Assembly (NCBI RefSeq): GCF_014636295.1
Contig: NZ_BMEC01000007.1
Location: forward strand, 186,001 to 250,000
From: Marivirga lumbricoides
Lineage (GTDB): Bacteria > Bacteroidota > Bacteroidia > Cytophagales > Cyclobacteriaceae
Reading direction: 5' to 3'
DNA: 64,000 nt
Shown here: positions 1 to 7,496 of the stretch, in pieces
Layout: every line of letters begins with the position of its first letter
Numbering within the stretch: the first letter of the stretch is position 1
The notes under the pieces: model-generated
Told to the model about the DNA's origin: nothing
What the model saw: only the letters and a program-made list of their open reading frames with translations
Database searches by the model: none
Position numbers and translations under genes: made by a program

Positions 1-2
1 CC

Positions 3-323
3 AGGTTAATTGTGGAAGGTGCCAACGGACCAACTTCTTCTAAAGCTGATAAAATAATTAACGATAAAGGAATAATGGTTGCCCCGGATATTTTAGCTAA
101 TGCCGGTGGTGTTACTGTATCTTATTTCGAATGGGTACAAAATCGATTAGGTTATAAATGGACTGCTGAAAGGGTTAACAGACGCTCTGACAGGATTATG
201 AAAGATGCATTTGATGTGGTTTACAAAACATCTTTGCAGTATGATGTGCCTATGAGAATAGCAGCCTATATAGTAGCTATAGACAAAGTGGCGAAAACAT
301 ATAAATTCCGTGGTGGATATTAA
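3..323 (+). CDS. Glu/Leu/Phe/Val dehydrogenase, C-terminal part (5' end outside window)
   Basis: This is the last 106 residues of an amino-acid dehydrogenase, probably NAD(P)-glutamate dehydrogenase, which interconverts glutamate and 2-oxoglutarate plus ammonia in the cytoplasm. The frame is open to the window edge, so the true start lies upstream; the GTG at 12 is an internal Val codon in the sequence RLIVEGANGPTS. The EGANGPT loop of the Rossmann domain and the ANAGGVTVSYFEWVQN segment are hallmarks of the GluDH family. The gene ends shortly before an intrinsic terminator, so it is the last gene of its transcript. Leucine or phenylalanine dehydrogenase cannot be excluded from the C-terminus alone. 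Confidence 0.9.
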   Translation, partial: RLIVEGANGPTSSKADKIINDKGIMVAPDILANAGGVTVSYFEWVQNRLGYKWTAERVNRRSDRIMKDAFDVVYKTSLQYDVPMRIAAYIVAIDKVAKTYKFRGGY

Positions 324-370
324 GCCGGCTGGAATTTTTTCTCGTTTTTACTGTTAAGAAAGTAAATGCA

Positions 371-397
371 AAAGCGCAGTTTCCCTGCGCTTTTTTT
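371..397 (+). terminator. Intrinsic terminator after the glutamate dehydrogenase gene
   Basis: GCGCAG (374-379) pairs with CTGCGC (385-390) around a five-base loop, flanked by AAA and a run of seven T. It separates the dehydrogenase gene from psd. Confidence 0.85.
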
Positions 398-404
398 ATA
401 TTTG
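397..404 (+). promoter_or_regulatory. -7 promoter element for psd
   Basis: TATATTTG matches the Bacteroidota consensus TAnnTTTG and lies 21 bases before the psd start codon, directly behind the upstream terminator. No matching -33 TTG is seen at the expected distance. Confidence 0.5.
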
Positions 405-425
405 ATCTGAAATATTGAAAGAACA

Positions 426-1085
426 ATGACTTTACATAAAGAAGGAAAGAAAATATTATTTATAGCGCTGATTGTTTTTGCAGCTATATTTTATCTATTA
501 GAGTATGTTATCGTAACTCCAAGCTGGCTGAGCAACAGTGTTTTAGGGTTGCTAATCATTTTTTACCTGCTCATTCTGCAATTTTTCCGAAGTCCTAAAT
601 TCGTTATTAATACCAATGAAAAGCACGTTTTGGCACCTGCTGACGGCAAAGTAGTGGTAATAGAAGACACTGAGGAAACAGAGTATTTTAACGAGAAGCG
701 AAAGCAGATTTCTATTTTTATGTCGCCTGTAAACGTGCATGTGAACAGAAGTCCTGTTTCAGGAGTGGTAAAATTTTGTAAATACCATGCAGGTAAATAC
801 CTGGTAGCGTGGCACCCAAAATCAAGTACTGAAAATGAGCGTACTACTATAGTGGTTGAAAACGGAGGCGGAGTGCAGGTATTGTTTCGTCAGATTGCTG
901 GAGCGGTAGCCAGAAGAATTAAATGGTATGTGAAAGAAGGCGATGTTGTAGAACAAGGTGGAGAGTTTGGTTTCATTAAGTTTGGCTCAAGAGTGGATGT
1001 GTTTTTACCATTGGATGCTAAAATAAATGTAGACATAGGTGATAAGACCAAAGGTGGACGCACAATAATTGCTGAGCTGCCTTAA
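426..1085 (+). CDS. psd: Phosphatidylserine decarboxylase (short form)
   Basis: The enzyme converts phosphatidylserine to phosphatidylethanolamine at the inner membrane, using a pyruvoyl group made by self-cleavage. The 219-residue protein starts with two hydrophobic segments (about 9-30 and 34-54), followed by the FFRSP motif (54-58), APADGKV (70-76) and SPVNVHVNRSP (100-110). Near the C-terminus FGSRVDVFLP carries the Gly187-Ser188 cleavage site, where Ser188 would become the pyruvoyl group. The length and the GS (not LGST) site match the short class found in Bacteroidota and Rhizobium. It is a single-gene unit between two terminators. Confidence 0.93.
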   Translation: MTLHKEGKKILFIALIVFAAIFYLLEYVIVTPSWLSNSVLGLLIIFYLLILQFFRSPKFVINTNEKHVLAPADGKVVVIEDTEETEYFNEKRKQISIFMSPVNVHVNRSPVSGVVKFCKYHAGKYLVAWHPKSSTENERTTIVVENGGGVQVLFRQIAGAVARRIKWYVKEGDVVEQGGEFGFIKFGSRVDVFLPLDAKINVDIGDKTKGGRTIIAELP

Positions 1086-1108
1086 ATATTAGTGTTTACT
1101 TACTACAA

Positions 1109-1141
1109 GAAGTCGCTTGGTATATCAGGCGACTTTTTTTA
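1109..1141 (+). terminator. Intrinsic terminator after psd
   Basis: AGTCGC (1111-1116) pairs with GCGACT (1129-1134), extended by flanking A-T pairs, and is followed by seven T. Confidence 0.82.
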
Positions 1142-1147
1142 TTTTTG
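1117..1147 (+). promoter_or_regulatory. Predicted promoter for the PLP decarboxylase gene, embedded in the psd terminator
   Basis: TTG at 1117-1119 and TATTTTTG at 1140-1147 form a -33/-7 pair with a 20-base spacer, matching the Bacteroidota pattern TTG-N18-20-TAnnTTTG. The -33 TTG lies in the loop of the upstream terminator. The coding start is about 78 bases downstream, giving a long leader. Confidence 0.45.
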
Positions 1148-1225
1148 GTCGTACCTATCAAAGACATCCGCACGAGGAGTCGCTATTTTGCTATCACATT
1201 AACTTTTAAAATAAATTAAGAAATT

Positions 1226-2446
1226 ATGCCACAGTGGAAGAAACTGTCTCATCAACAGATTAATGAACGTATATTTTCAGCGCTTAAAGAGAATGTAAAT
1301 TATTATAATGAGGATAAAGTAGGGATTCCGGCCTCTCATCTGGACGATAAAGTCTTTTATCAAAATGCTCCCTTTCTGGAGGATGCTCCTTTTCTCTCTG
1401 CCTTAATTCATAACCCCAACCATATTGGCTGCCATACGCTTGGAAGCTCCGAGAGCTTTTTCAAAGGAACACAGGCTATTGAAAAGGAAGTGATAGAAAT
1501 TTGTGCAGGCAATATTTTGAAAGGTGGAGAAGATGATGATTTTGACGGCTATGTGGCATCGGGTGGAACAGAGGCGAATATGCAGGCTGTCTGGATATAC
1601 AGAAATTATTTTATGCAGGAATTTGGTGCTACGTTAGATGAAATAGCCCTTATCAGTTCAGAAGATGCTCATTATTCTTCTGCTAAAGCTTCCAATGTTT
1701 TTCAGATTTCCTTCTTTAGGGTGCCCGTAGAAAATAAAAATAGAAAAATAAACCACGAGGCTGTGAAGCAGACTGTTGAAACGGCAAAGCAGGAAGGTAA
1801 AAAGTACTTTATAGTAGTAGCAAATATGATGACTACCATGTTCGGCTCTGTAGATGATGTAGCGTGTTATACTGAAGTGATGAGGGCATTGGATCTTCCT
1901 TTTAAGTTACATGTTGATGGTGCTTACGGTGGTTTTTTCTATCCTTTTTCCAAGCCGGAAAATAGTTTGAATTTCAGTAACCCTGATGTAAATTCAATTA
2001 CTCTTGATGCGCACAAAATGCTGCAGGCGCCCTATGGGACTGGTATTTTTCTTATTAGGAAAAACTGGATGACCTATGCCAATACGCAGGAAGCCAGTTA
2101 TGTGGAAGGAGAAGATTATACGCTGATAGGCTCTCGCTCTGGAGCGAATGCCATTGCCATCTGGATGATCTTAATGACTTATGGCCCAAATGGCTGGTAT
2201 GAAAAAAACATGGTACTGAACCACAGAGCGGAGTGGCTTTGTAAAAAGCTCAAAGAAAAGGCAATTGCATTTTACAGACATCCTGATGCCAATATTGTCA
2301 CCATTGAGGCACAATATTTAAAAGCTGAAGTATGCAAGAAATACGGCTTGGTACCGGATAATCATAAAAATCCTCAATGGTACAAAGTAGTGGTGATGGA
2401 CCATGTAACCATTGAGAAGCTAGAGCGATTTATCGAGGAGGTGTAG
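1226..2446 (+). CDS. PLP-dependent group II amino-acid decarboxylase
   Basis: A 406-residue fold-type-I PLP enzyme of the aromatic amino acid/glutamate decarboxylase superfamily, which removes CO2 from an amino acid. Seen motifs: SGGTEANMQA (112-121) binding the cofactor phosphate, EDAHYS with His149 to stack on the pyridine ring, HVDGAYGG with Asp231 for the ring nitrogen, and TLDAHKM with the Schiff-base Lys264. The length is shorter than GAD and close to archaeal MfnA-type tyrosine/aspartate decarboxylases and bacterial histidine decarboxylases. The substrate cannot be decided from sequence. It stands alone, with its own promoter and no operon partner. Confidence 0.85.
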   Translation: MPQWKKLSHQQINERIFSALKENVNYYNEDKVGIPASHLDDKVFYQNAPFLEDAPFLSALIHNPNHIGCHTLGSSESFFKGTQAIEKEVIEICAGNILKGGEDDDFDGYVASGGTEANMQAVWIYRNYFMQEFGATLDEIALISSEDAHYSSAKASNVFQISFFRVPVENKNRKINHEAVKQTVETAKQEGKKYFIVVANMMTTMFGSVDDVACYTEVMRALDLPFKLHVDGAYGGFFYPFSKPENSLNFSNPDVNSITLDAHKMLQAPYGTGIFLIRKNWMTYANTQEASYVEGEDYTLIGSRSGANAIAIWMILMTYGPNGWYEKNMVLNHRAEWLCKKLKEKAIAFYRHPDANIVTIEAQYLKAEVCKKYGLVPDNHKNPQWYKVVVMDHVTIEKLERFIEEV

Positions 2447-2669
2447 TACGGATTAAAAGTTGTTTTTAGCGAGAATAAAAAGTAGTATAGGTGTTTTGCT
2501 ATTCTCATTCTCTTTGATGAATAGTTAAGGTTTAAAGAAAGAAGAAGCTATTTTGAATAAAGTAAGCCTCAAGAATTTTTGTATGGGTTTATAGTGTTTT
2601 TGACGTTGCTAAAGCATTATAAGCTTGATAAAACACGCTATGGTTATTTTAGTCGGAGGTTAGATTTTA

Positions 2670-3983
2670 TTAGGAACCTAAATACTTGTCCACCTTATCG
2701 GCTGAAGTCAATTTAAAAAACACATTTCGACCTACTTTTTCTTCCTCTATTAGTCCAAGTTTTTGAAGGTCATTTAAATCCTTCCTTGCTGTTTGCCTAA
2801 CAATATCATGTTTTTGAGAATGTGATGAAATATTTACTCTATTTGAATCTTTTGTATATAAATAGCCAATTAAATCTGCTTGACGTTTATGTAAGCCTTT
2901 TTCTATTAATTTATAAGCAATCAAATTCGACTTCTCCCTTTCACCTTTTTTCTTGTCTCTGTAACGAACTAAGCTCTCGAATGCTACTCTTAAACTCTTA
3001 ATTGAATACATTATGAAGTAAGTAAGATCGTTATCATCATTTTCAGTTTTTAAAAAGGCTTTGTCATACTGTATCCTTGAATCTAAGATTGCCCGTGATA
3101 TTGATATACTTTTAATAAGACTATATTCCTTTTTCAATAGATACCAATAAAACAATGCTCTAGCAGTACGACCATTACCATCCTTAAACGGATGAATAAA
3201 CCCTATCATAAAATGAATAATTGAGGCTTTAATAATTGGGTGAATAAAAACTTTATCTTCATTAACAAAGTCACACAACGCTTGCATTAAAGACTCTAAT
3301 AATTTATGCTCTGGTGGTGTATGGGCAATTTCTCCATCTATATGATCTTGTACATAAATTTGTCCATCGCGAAAAGAACCTGCACAATCCTCAGCACTAG
3401 TATTTGCTGTCATTATTCGGTGCACCTCAATAATTAAACTAAAATTTAAAGTACTTTTAACTTCTTCGTCTATGAATTTAATTCCCCTTAAGTTATTAAA
3501 TATCATTTGTTCAGATTCATTTCTTGGAGTTCTGCCCGATTTCAACATCTCCCTAGCAACTTTGGTGGTTGTTGCAGCACCTTCTATTTGAGAACTAGCA
3601 ATTGCTTCTTCAAGCAATGAATTCTTTAAATATTCCGACCTTTCAAAGCTAGTAATAGGGCTTTTATATAGGCCTCCTACAAGTTTTAAATCAAACTCAT
3701 GAAGATCTTTCTGAATGGATTCTGTTAAATTAAAATTAAAATCAAATTGACCAAATGATAATTTTTTATAGTTTGAACGTCTATTTAATTTGAGTAAAGC
3801 CCAAGATTTCACAGAATCAAATGGGAGATCTTTTCTATATTTAAATTCATCCCAGTATAAATATCTTGAATTAATTAATTTAAAGAACTCCTCAAATTTT
3901 TTGGAAAAGAATTCTTGAACAATCTCTTTTTCATCAAAAATCAATTCATTGGCATCAAAAACTGGGGGTTTTTCGAGCTTCAT
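2670..3983 (-). CDS. Fic family protein (predicted AMP transferase) with C-terminal winged helix
   Basis: Fic enzymes transfer AMP, or another nucleotide part, onto hydroxyl side chains of target proteins. The 437-residue protein carries the full core motif HPFKDGNGRTAR at 264-275, with catalytic His264, so it looks active. An N-terminal inhibitory helix is present: SSQIEG at 130-135 fits the [S/T]xxxE[G/N] pattern, with Glu134 expected to block ATP placement, as in class II Fic proteins. Residues about 352-435 look like a winged helix-turn-helix (TARKDLNDLQKLGLI followed by a wing), suggesting it can bind its own operator. The start ATG overlaps the first operator repeat. It is a monocistronic accessory gene next to hipBST. 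Confidence 0.9.
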   Translation of the reverse strand: MKLEKPPVFDANELIFDEKEIVQEFFSKKFEEFFKLINSRYLYWDEFKYRKDLPFDSVKSWALLKLNRRSNYKKLSFGQFDFNFNLTESIQKDLHEFDLKLVGGLYKSPITSFERSEYLKNSLLEEAIASSQIEGAATTTKVAREMLKSGRTPRNESEQMIFNNLRGIKFIDEEVKSTLNFSLIIEVHRIMTANTSAEDCAGSFRDGQIYVQDHIDGEIAHTPPEHKLLESLMQALCDFVNEDKVFIHPIIKASIIHFMIGFIHPFKDGNGRTARALFYWYLLKKEYSLIKSISISRAILDSRIQYDKAFLKTENDDNDLTYFIMYSIKSLRVAFESLVRYRDKKKGEREKSNLIAYKLIEKGLHKRQADLIGYLYTKDSNRVNISSHSQKHDIVRQTARKDLNDLQKLGLIEEEKVGRNVFFKLTSADKVDKYLGS

Positions 3984-4018
3984 GTTAAATATGTTAAATA
4001 TGAATGTTAATTTAACAT
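3982..4018 (-). promoter_or_regulatory. TTAACAT repeat operator in front of the Fic gene
   Basis: Read on the plus strand, ATGTTAA occurs at 3982-3988, 3991-3997 and 4004-4010. The third copy forms a perfect 15-base palindrome with TTAACAT at 4012-4018. A further partial copy (TTTAACA) lies at 4043-4049. The first repeat overlaps the start codon. Tandem half-sites directly before a gene encoding a winged-helix protein suggest autoregulation (inference). Confidence 0.6.
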
Positions 4019-4309
4019 ATAATTACTCAATAGAAAACAATATTTAACAAAAAATAAAACACATTTGATTTCTGCTTTTAATTAAGAAGGTTCACCATAT
4101 TTTACACATTTGCTAAACCTTCTATTTTCTTTTAGCTATAAATGTGCGTCTATTTTTTTCTGCTATTCGAATAATTTTTCATACCTGTTGTAGTCATGGT
4201 TTGGCTTCGCTACTTTAGTATTCCATTAGCCAAGAGTAAAAAAAGTATTTTAGCTGATCGTTAAGCGACAAATTAAAAAGGGACTCAAGCAACAAATTTA
4301 TCGATAGCC
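4019..4309. other. AT-rich intergenic stretch with one half of an imperfect repeat pair
   Basis: No gene is seen here. The stretch TAAACCTT...TAGCTATA...ATGT at 4114-4147 recurs imperfectly at about 4958-4987, so the two copies flank the secreted-protein gene at 4310. The rest is AT-rich spacer. Confidence 0.4.
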
Positions 4310-4867
4310 ATGAAACTCTCATTAATAATCCTTCTGGTCACTTTTTCTGTGACCTGTTTTGGACAGGATAAATATAATTACGTCCATTTCAATAAACTCA
4401 CCGAAGTTTTGGGAACTGAATATGTTATTGCTTCTTTAGAAGATAAAGGAAAGATGTTTGAGACTAAAAGCAGATACCTGTTATTTATAAATACCAGCAC
4501 TGACGAAAAGAATAAGGTTGACTTTCCAAATGATGCAATAATCAGTAAACTTGAGCAAATAAAAATTGATAGCTTAGGTTTAAATGTAATTCTAGTTGAA
4601 GCAAGGGAAGTTGATCTGGATGGCAAAAATGGAATTGACTGGAACGACCCAACCCAAATTATTATTCTTTCAGCAGATGGACTAAAAAAGCATCAACTTA
4701 CTGAAAGTAAATTCTTTGTAAGAACTTGGATAGTAAATCAATTGACCGGAAGAATGGTGGTGACCGGTCATTATGATACAAACAATAATAATAAGTATGA
4801 TAAGACTGATCAAAATGAAATCCATATCTACGATTTGAAAACATTAAAACTGATTAGTAAAACATAA
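4310..4867 (+). CDS. Secreted hypothetical protein with Asp/Asn-rich loops
   Basis: I do not recognise the family. The 185-residue product begins with a typical signal peptide (MKLSLIILLVTFSVTCFGQ), so it should be exported. Two segments resemble calcium-binding loops: VDLDGKNGIDWND around residues 102-114, and DTNNNNKYDKTDQNE around 156-170. The latter has the D-x-N-x-N spacing of an EF-hand or dockerin-like loop. The gene stands alone between the Fic gene and hipBST and has no obvious promoter match. It could be cargo of the same accessory stretch, but nothing ties it to either toxin module. Confidence 0.6.
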   Translation: MKLSLIILLVTFSVTCFGQDKYNYVHFNKLTEVLGTEYVIASLEDKGKMFETKSRYLLFINTSTDEKNKVDFPNDAIISKLEQIKIDSLGLNVILVEAREVDLDGKNGIDWNDPTQIIILSADGLKKHQLTESKFFVRTWIVNQLTGRMVVTGHYDTNNNNKYDKTDQNEIHIYDLKTLKLISKT

Positions 4868-4977
4868 AATAGCCAATTCCATAGCACCGCTGTTAATTGT
4901 GGTATATAGAAAATAATGCAGTCTTTAGGTTTATTTTTATTGTTGAAACAAACATGGTAAACCTTATTTTCTCTTGT

Positions 4978-5001
4978 AGCTATATGTTTTAGCATATAGC
5001 T
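4978..5001 (+). other. Perfect 9-bp stem-loop upstream of hipBST
   Basis: AGCTATATG (4978-4986) and CATATAGCT (4993-5001) are perfect complements around the loop TTTTAG. TTGTGTTTT follows, so the element may terminate the secreted-protein transcript. Its placement only 18 bases before the first hip operator leaves a control role possible. Confidence 0.45.
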
Positions 5002-5018
5002 TTGTGTTTTAAGTAAAA

Positions 5019-5080
5019 ATTATATCTAAATACATATAATTATGTATATTTGTCTCATATTATATCTAAATGCATATAAT
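5019..5080 (+). promoter_or_regulatory. Pair of hip operators bracketing the -7 promoter element
   Basis: Two 22-base copies differing at one position lie at 5019-5040 and 5059-5080, exactly 40 bases apart. Each is an inverted repeat ATTATAT-N8-ATATAAT. The 8-base spacer equals that of the E. coli hip operator (TATCC-N8-GGATA; established knowledge). Between them TATATTTG (5045-5052) fits the -7 consensus TAnnTTTG. The upstream copy covers the -33 region, and the downstream copy covers the expected transcript start and the hipB ATG at 5079. Confidence 0.75.
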
Positions 5081-5288
5081 GAAGTCATTAGCTGAATTTG
5101 TTAAAGAAAGGAGAAAGGAAGTGAATCTTACCCAGGGAGAGTTTGCAGAGCGAGCAGGTGTTGCGCTTACTGTTGTTCGTAAAATCGAACAAGGGAAGAA
5201 GAATCTGAATATGGATAAGGTTAATATAGTGTTGATGATGTTCGGCCATGAATTAGCCCCTGTTAACAGCAAAGAGATAGATAAATGA
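5079..5288 (+). CDS. hipB: HipB-like antitoxin/repressor (XRE helix-turn-helix)
   Basis: A 69-residue DNA-binding protein: residues 5-58 form an XRE/Cro helix-turn-helix with the segment LTQGEFAERAGVALTVVRKIEQGK as recognition core. It should repress the operon and, in HipBST-type modules, augment neutralisation of the kinase. I chose the ATG at 5079 because MKSLAEFVKERR gives the usual short N-terminus; an ATG nine bases upstream (MHIM) is also possible. The start codon lies inside the second operator, so the mRNA leader must be very short. The stop overlaps the next start (ATGA, 5285-5288), showing translational coupling. Confidence 0.88.
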   Translation: MKSLAEFVKERRKEVNLTQGEFAERAGVALTVVRKIEQGKKNLNMDKVNIVLMMFGHELAPVNSKEIDK

Positions 5289-5620
5289 GACAGGGGGAAG
5301 TTTTTTACAAAGATTATTTAGCCGGCATCCTCACTGAAACAGATGAAGGTGAGTATGTATTTCAATATCATAATGATTACGTAAATGATCATCCTAATGA
5401 CTTCATTACATTTACAATGCCTGTTACAAATAAACCCTATACCGAAAAGCGGCTTTTCCCATTTTTTGAAGGATTGATTCCTGAAGGCTGGTTATTAGAT
5501 ATAGCTTCAGAAAATTGGAGAATTAATAAAAATGACCGTATGGGTCTATTACTGGCTTGTTGTAAAAATTGCATTGGGGCAGTGAGTGTGGAACCAACAG
5601 AGGGAGAAGATGGAAAATAG
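5285..5620 (+). CDS. hipS: HipS-like protein (free-standing HipA N-terminal subdomain 1)
   Basis: The 111-residue product corresponds to the N-terminal subdomain of HipA but ends where the kinase body would start, at GAVSVEP. In the E. coli O127 HipBST module this small protein is the antitoxin, and a Trp is inserted into the kinase pocket (established knowledge). Here Trp69 in GLIPEGW sits at a comparable place (inference). It overlaps hipB by 4 bases and hipT by 11 bases, and has its own stop. This is therefore the genuine split layout and not a frameshifted hipA: the downstream start has a good ribosome-binding sequence. Confidence 0.82.
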   Translation: MRQGEVFYKDYLAGILTETDEGEYVFQYHNDYVNDHPNDFITFTMPVTNKPYTEKRLFPFFEGLIPEGWLLDIASENWRINKNDRMGLLLACCKNCIGAVSVEPTEGEDGK

Positions 5621-6554
5621 ATGTTTATATTGCTATGAACCCATTGCAGGCAAATCAGACTTTCATGAGAAATGTTGTATTGAATTCTTTGGAGTCGCTA
5701 CACCCCCTCAAATAGAATACACGCTTGATCAAATGGATGAGCTTGCAAAAAATGTGGTTGAGCGAAGCATCGCTGTGCCAGGGGTTCAGCCAAAACTTTC
5801 TATGTCCTTAGTAAACGAAACAAGGGAGAATTCAGACACACGATTGACAGTGGTAGGGGCTTTAGTAGGGCACTACATTTTCAAGCCACCTTCTGACAAA
5901 TTTCCTGAAATGCCTGCGAATGAACATGTAACCATGCGAATAGCAGAATCCTTTGGAATCCCGATAGTACCCTCATCATTGATCCGGTTATTGTCAGGAG
6001 AACTAGCTTATATAACTAAACGAGTTGACAGGAAAGAGAATGGAGAAAAAATTCATATGCTTGATATGTTTCAGATTACAGAAGCATTTGATAAGTACAA
6101 AAGTTCTATGGAAAAAGTTGGAAAAGCACTAGGTAACTATTCGAGTAATACTTTGCTGGACAAAACATTTTACTTTGATATAGCTATTTTCTCATTTCTC
6201 ACAGGAAATAATGATATGCACCTGAAAAACTTTTCAATGATCAAAAAGCCTTCTGGCTGGATGCTAGCTCCTGCTTATGATTTGCTAAATGTTGCAATCG
6301 TATTCCCTGAAGATTTGGAAGAACTTGCATTGACCCTCGTTGGAAAGAAAAAAAAGCTAAAGAGGGAAAATTTTGAACAATTAGGAGAGGTATTGGAATT
6401 GAATTCTAAGCAGATTAGAGGCAGTTTTAATAGAATGGTAAGAAATAAACCAAAGGCGTTCGATTGGATCGATCGATCATTTCTATCAATGGATATGAAA
6501 AGCGCCTATAAAAAGGTGCTTGAAGAAAAGTATAAACAACTGGGACTAAAATAG
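5610..6554 (+). CDS. hipT: HipT/HipA-type serine kinase toxin
   Basis: A 314-residue HipA-fold kinase; relatives phosphorylate aminoacyl-tRNA synthetases (HipA GltX, HipT TrpS) and stop growth. The catalytic loop is GNNDMHLKNFS with Asp202 and Asn207, and the metal-binding Asp224 is in APAYDLL. The Gly-rich loop SIAVPGVQPKLSMS (53-66) places Ser53 where HipA autophosphorylates Ser150 (by position). The N-terminus has a Cys cluster (C5-x2-C8, C22, C23) typical of Bacteroidota HipA kinases, perhaps a zinc site. The start at 5610 is preceded by AGGGAGAAG and begins MENRCLYCYEP; upstream Met residues belong to the hipS overlap. The target is unknown. Confidence 0.88.
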   Translation: MENRCLYCYEPIAGKSDFHEKCCIEFFGVATPPQIEYTLDQMDELAKNVVERSIAVPGVQPKLSMSLVNETRENSDTRLTVVGALVGHYIFKPPSDKFPEMPANEHVTMRIAESFGIPIVPSSLIRLLSGELAYITKRVDRKENGEKIHMLDMFQITEAFDKYKSSMEKVGKALGNYSSNTLLDKTFYFDIAIFSFLTGNNDMHLKNFSMIKKPSGWMLAPAYDLLNVAIVFPEDLEELALTLVGKKKKLKRENFEQLGEVLELNSKQIRGSFNRMVRNKPKAFDWIDRSFLSMDMKSAYKKVLEEKYKQLGLK

Positions 6555-6587
6555 TAGTAATTACAAAACAAATCTATATAGTTCATT

Positions 6588-7496
6588 TCACTCAAACAGC
6601 TCGTTGATCAATGGAGCGATGCTAAAAATTTTCAGAAAGTCTGTCTCAGCGCAATTCATATTAGCATGTGTATCAGTAGTAATTACCTGCTCAATTAATT
6701 GGCAATCCTGTAGCTTTTGCAATCCATTATTGATAAAAAGTCCGTGCGTGGTGATTACATAAATTTTACTTGCACCAGCTTCCTTATAAACTTTGGCTGC
6801 GTTGATAATACTGCCTCCCGAGCGGATCATATCATCATAGATCACTACGATTTTACCTTTTACATCAGCATTCACTGCACTGATTTCGGTTTTATCTCCT
6901 GATAATCTTCTTTTCAATAAAAAAGCAGCATTTACACCAATATCATTGGCTAAAGATTCCACCCACTTGGCCCGGCCTGCATCTGTACTGGCTAAAACAA
7001 AATCCTTTCCTCCCACAGATTTGGCGGCTTCAATAATCAGTTTCTTGCAGTACACATGGAAGGGTTGCAGGTCATTCTCAAAGTAATGCGGAATACCTTC
7101 CGTATGTAAATCAAATAAATAAATTTTGTTGCCTTTGTGACTTTTCGGGATAGAAGAGAGCAATCGGGCACGGGTTTTAGCAGTAACAATTTCGCCTGGT
7201 TGAACGGCACGCTCCATAGTGGAATAGCCGAAATAAGGGACTACTATGCTGAGTGAGTTGGCTCCATAAGCCACTAAAGAGGATGCAAGGTCGTACAATT
7301 CCATAGTCTCCACATCATTTAAAGTTCCTCCGATTAGTACCAGATTTCTGTTTTCTACATTGCTCAAAATCCTTTGGTACCGCTCACCATCATTAAAAGT
7401 CTTTACTTCCACTTTACCCCTTTTGAAATTTCCTTCTGCCAGAACTTTTTCAGCCAGGTATTTATATTTTGATGTATGGAATAATATTTTTTTCAT
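6588..7496 (-). CDS. Ribose-phosphate pyrophosphokinase-like protein of the NAD-salvage block
   Basis: The 302-residue protein has the PRPP-synthetase fold: DLHTEG with His131, KRR at 195-197, and the PRPP-binding loop VVIYDDMIRSGGS (217-229). PRPP synthetase makes PRPP from ribose-5-phosphate and ATP, the co-substrate of NAMPT two genes upstream. Its start overlaps the stop of the HAD-like gene by 4 bases, so both are co-translated. Housekeeping Prs proteins are usually slightly longer, so this looks like a second, pathway-linked copy. An alternative is an ADP-ribose-directed kinase like phage Adps, which is annotated the same way. Confidence 0.82.
   Translation of the reverse strand: MKKILFHTSKYKYLAEKVLAEGNFKRGKVEVKTFNDGERYQRILSNVENRNLVLIGGTLNDVETMELYDLASSLVAYGANSLSIVVPYFGYSTMERAVQPGEIVTAKTRARLLSSIPKSHKGNKIYLFDLHTEGIPHYFENDLQPFHVYCKKLIIEAAKSVGGKDFVLASTDAGRAKWVESLANDIGVNAAFLLKRRLSGDKTEISAVNADVKGKIVVIYDDMIRSGGSIINAAKVYKEAGASKIYVITTHGLFINNGLQKLQDCQLIEQVITTDTHANMNCAETDFLKIFSIAPLINELFE

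Noticed and set aside
4978-5001. Third hip operator
   Set aside because: The stem-loop arms (AGCTATATG) and 6-base loop differ from the ATTATAT-N8-ATATAAT pattern of the two real copies.
5285-6554. A frameshifted hipA pseudogene
   Set aside because: The N-subdomain gene has its own stop, and the kinase gene has its own start with a purine-rich ribosome-binding sequence. The split falls exactly at the known HipS/HipT boundary.
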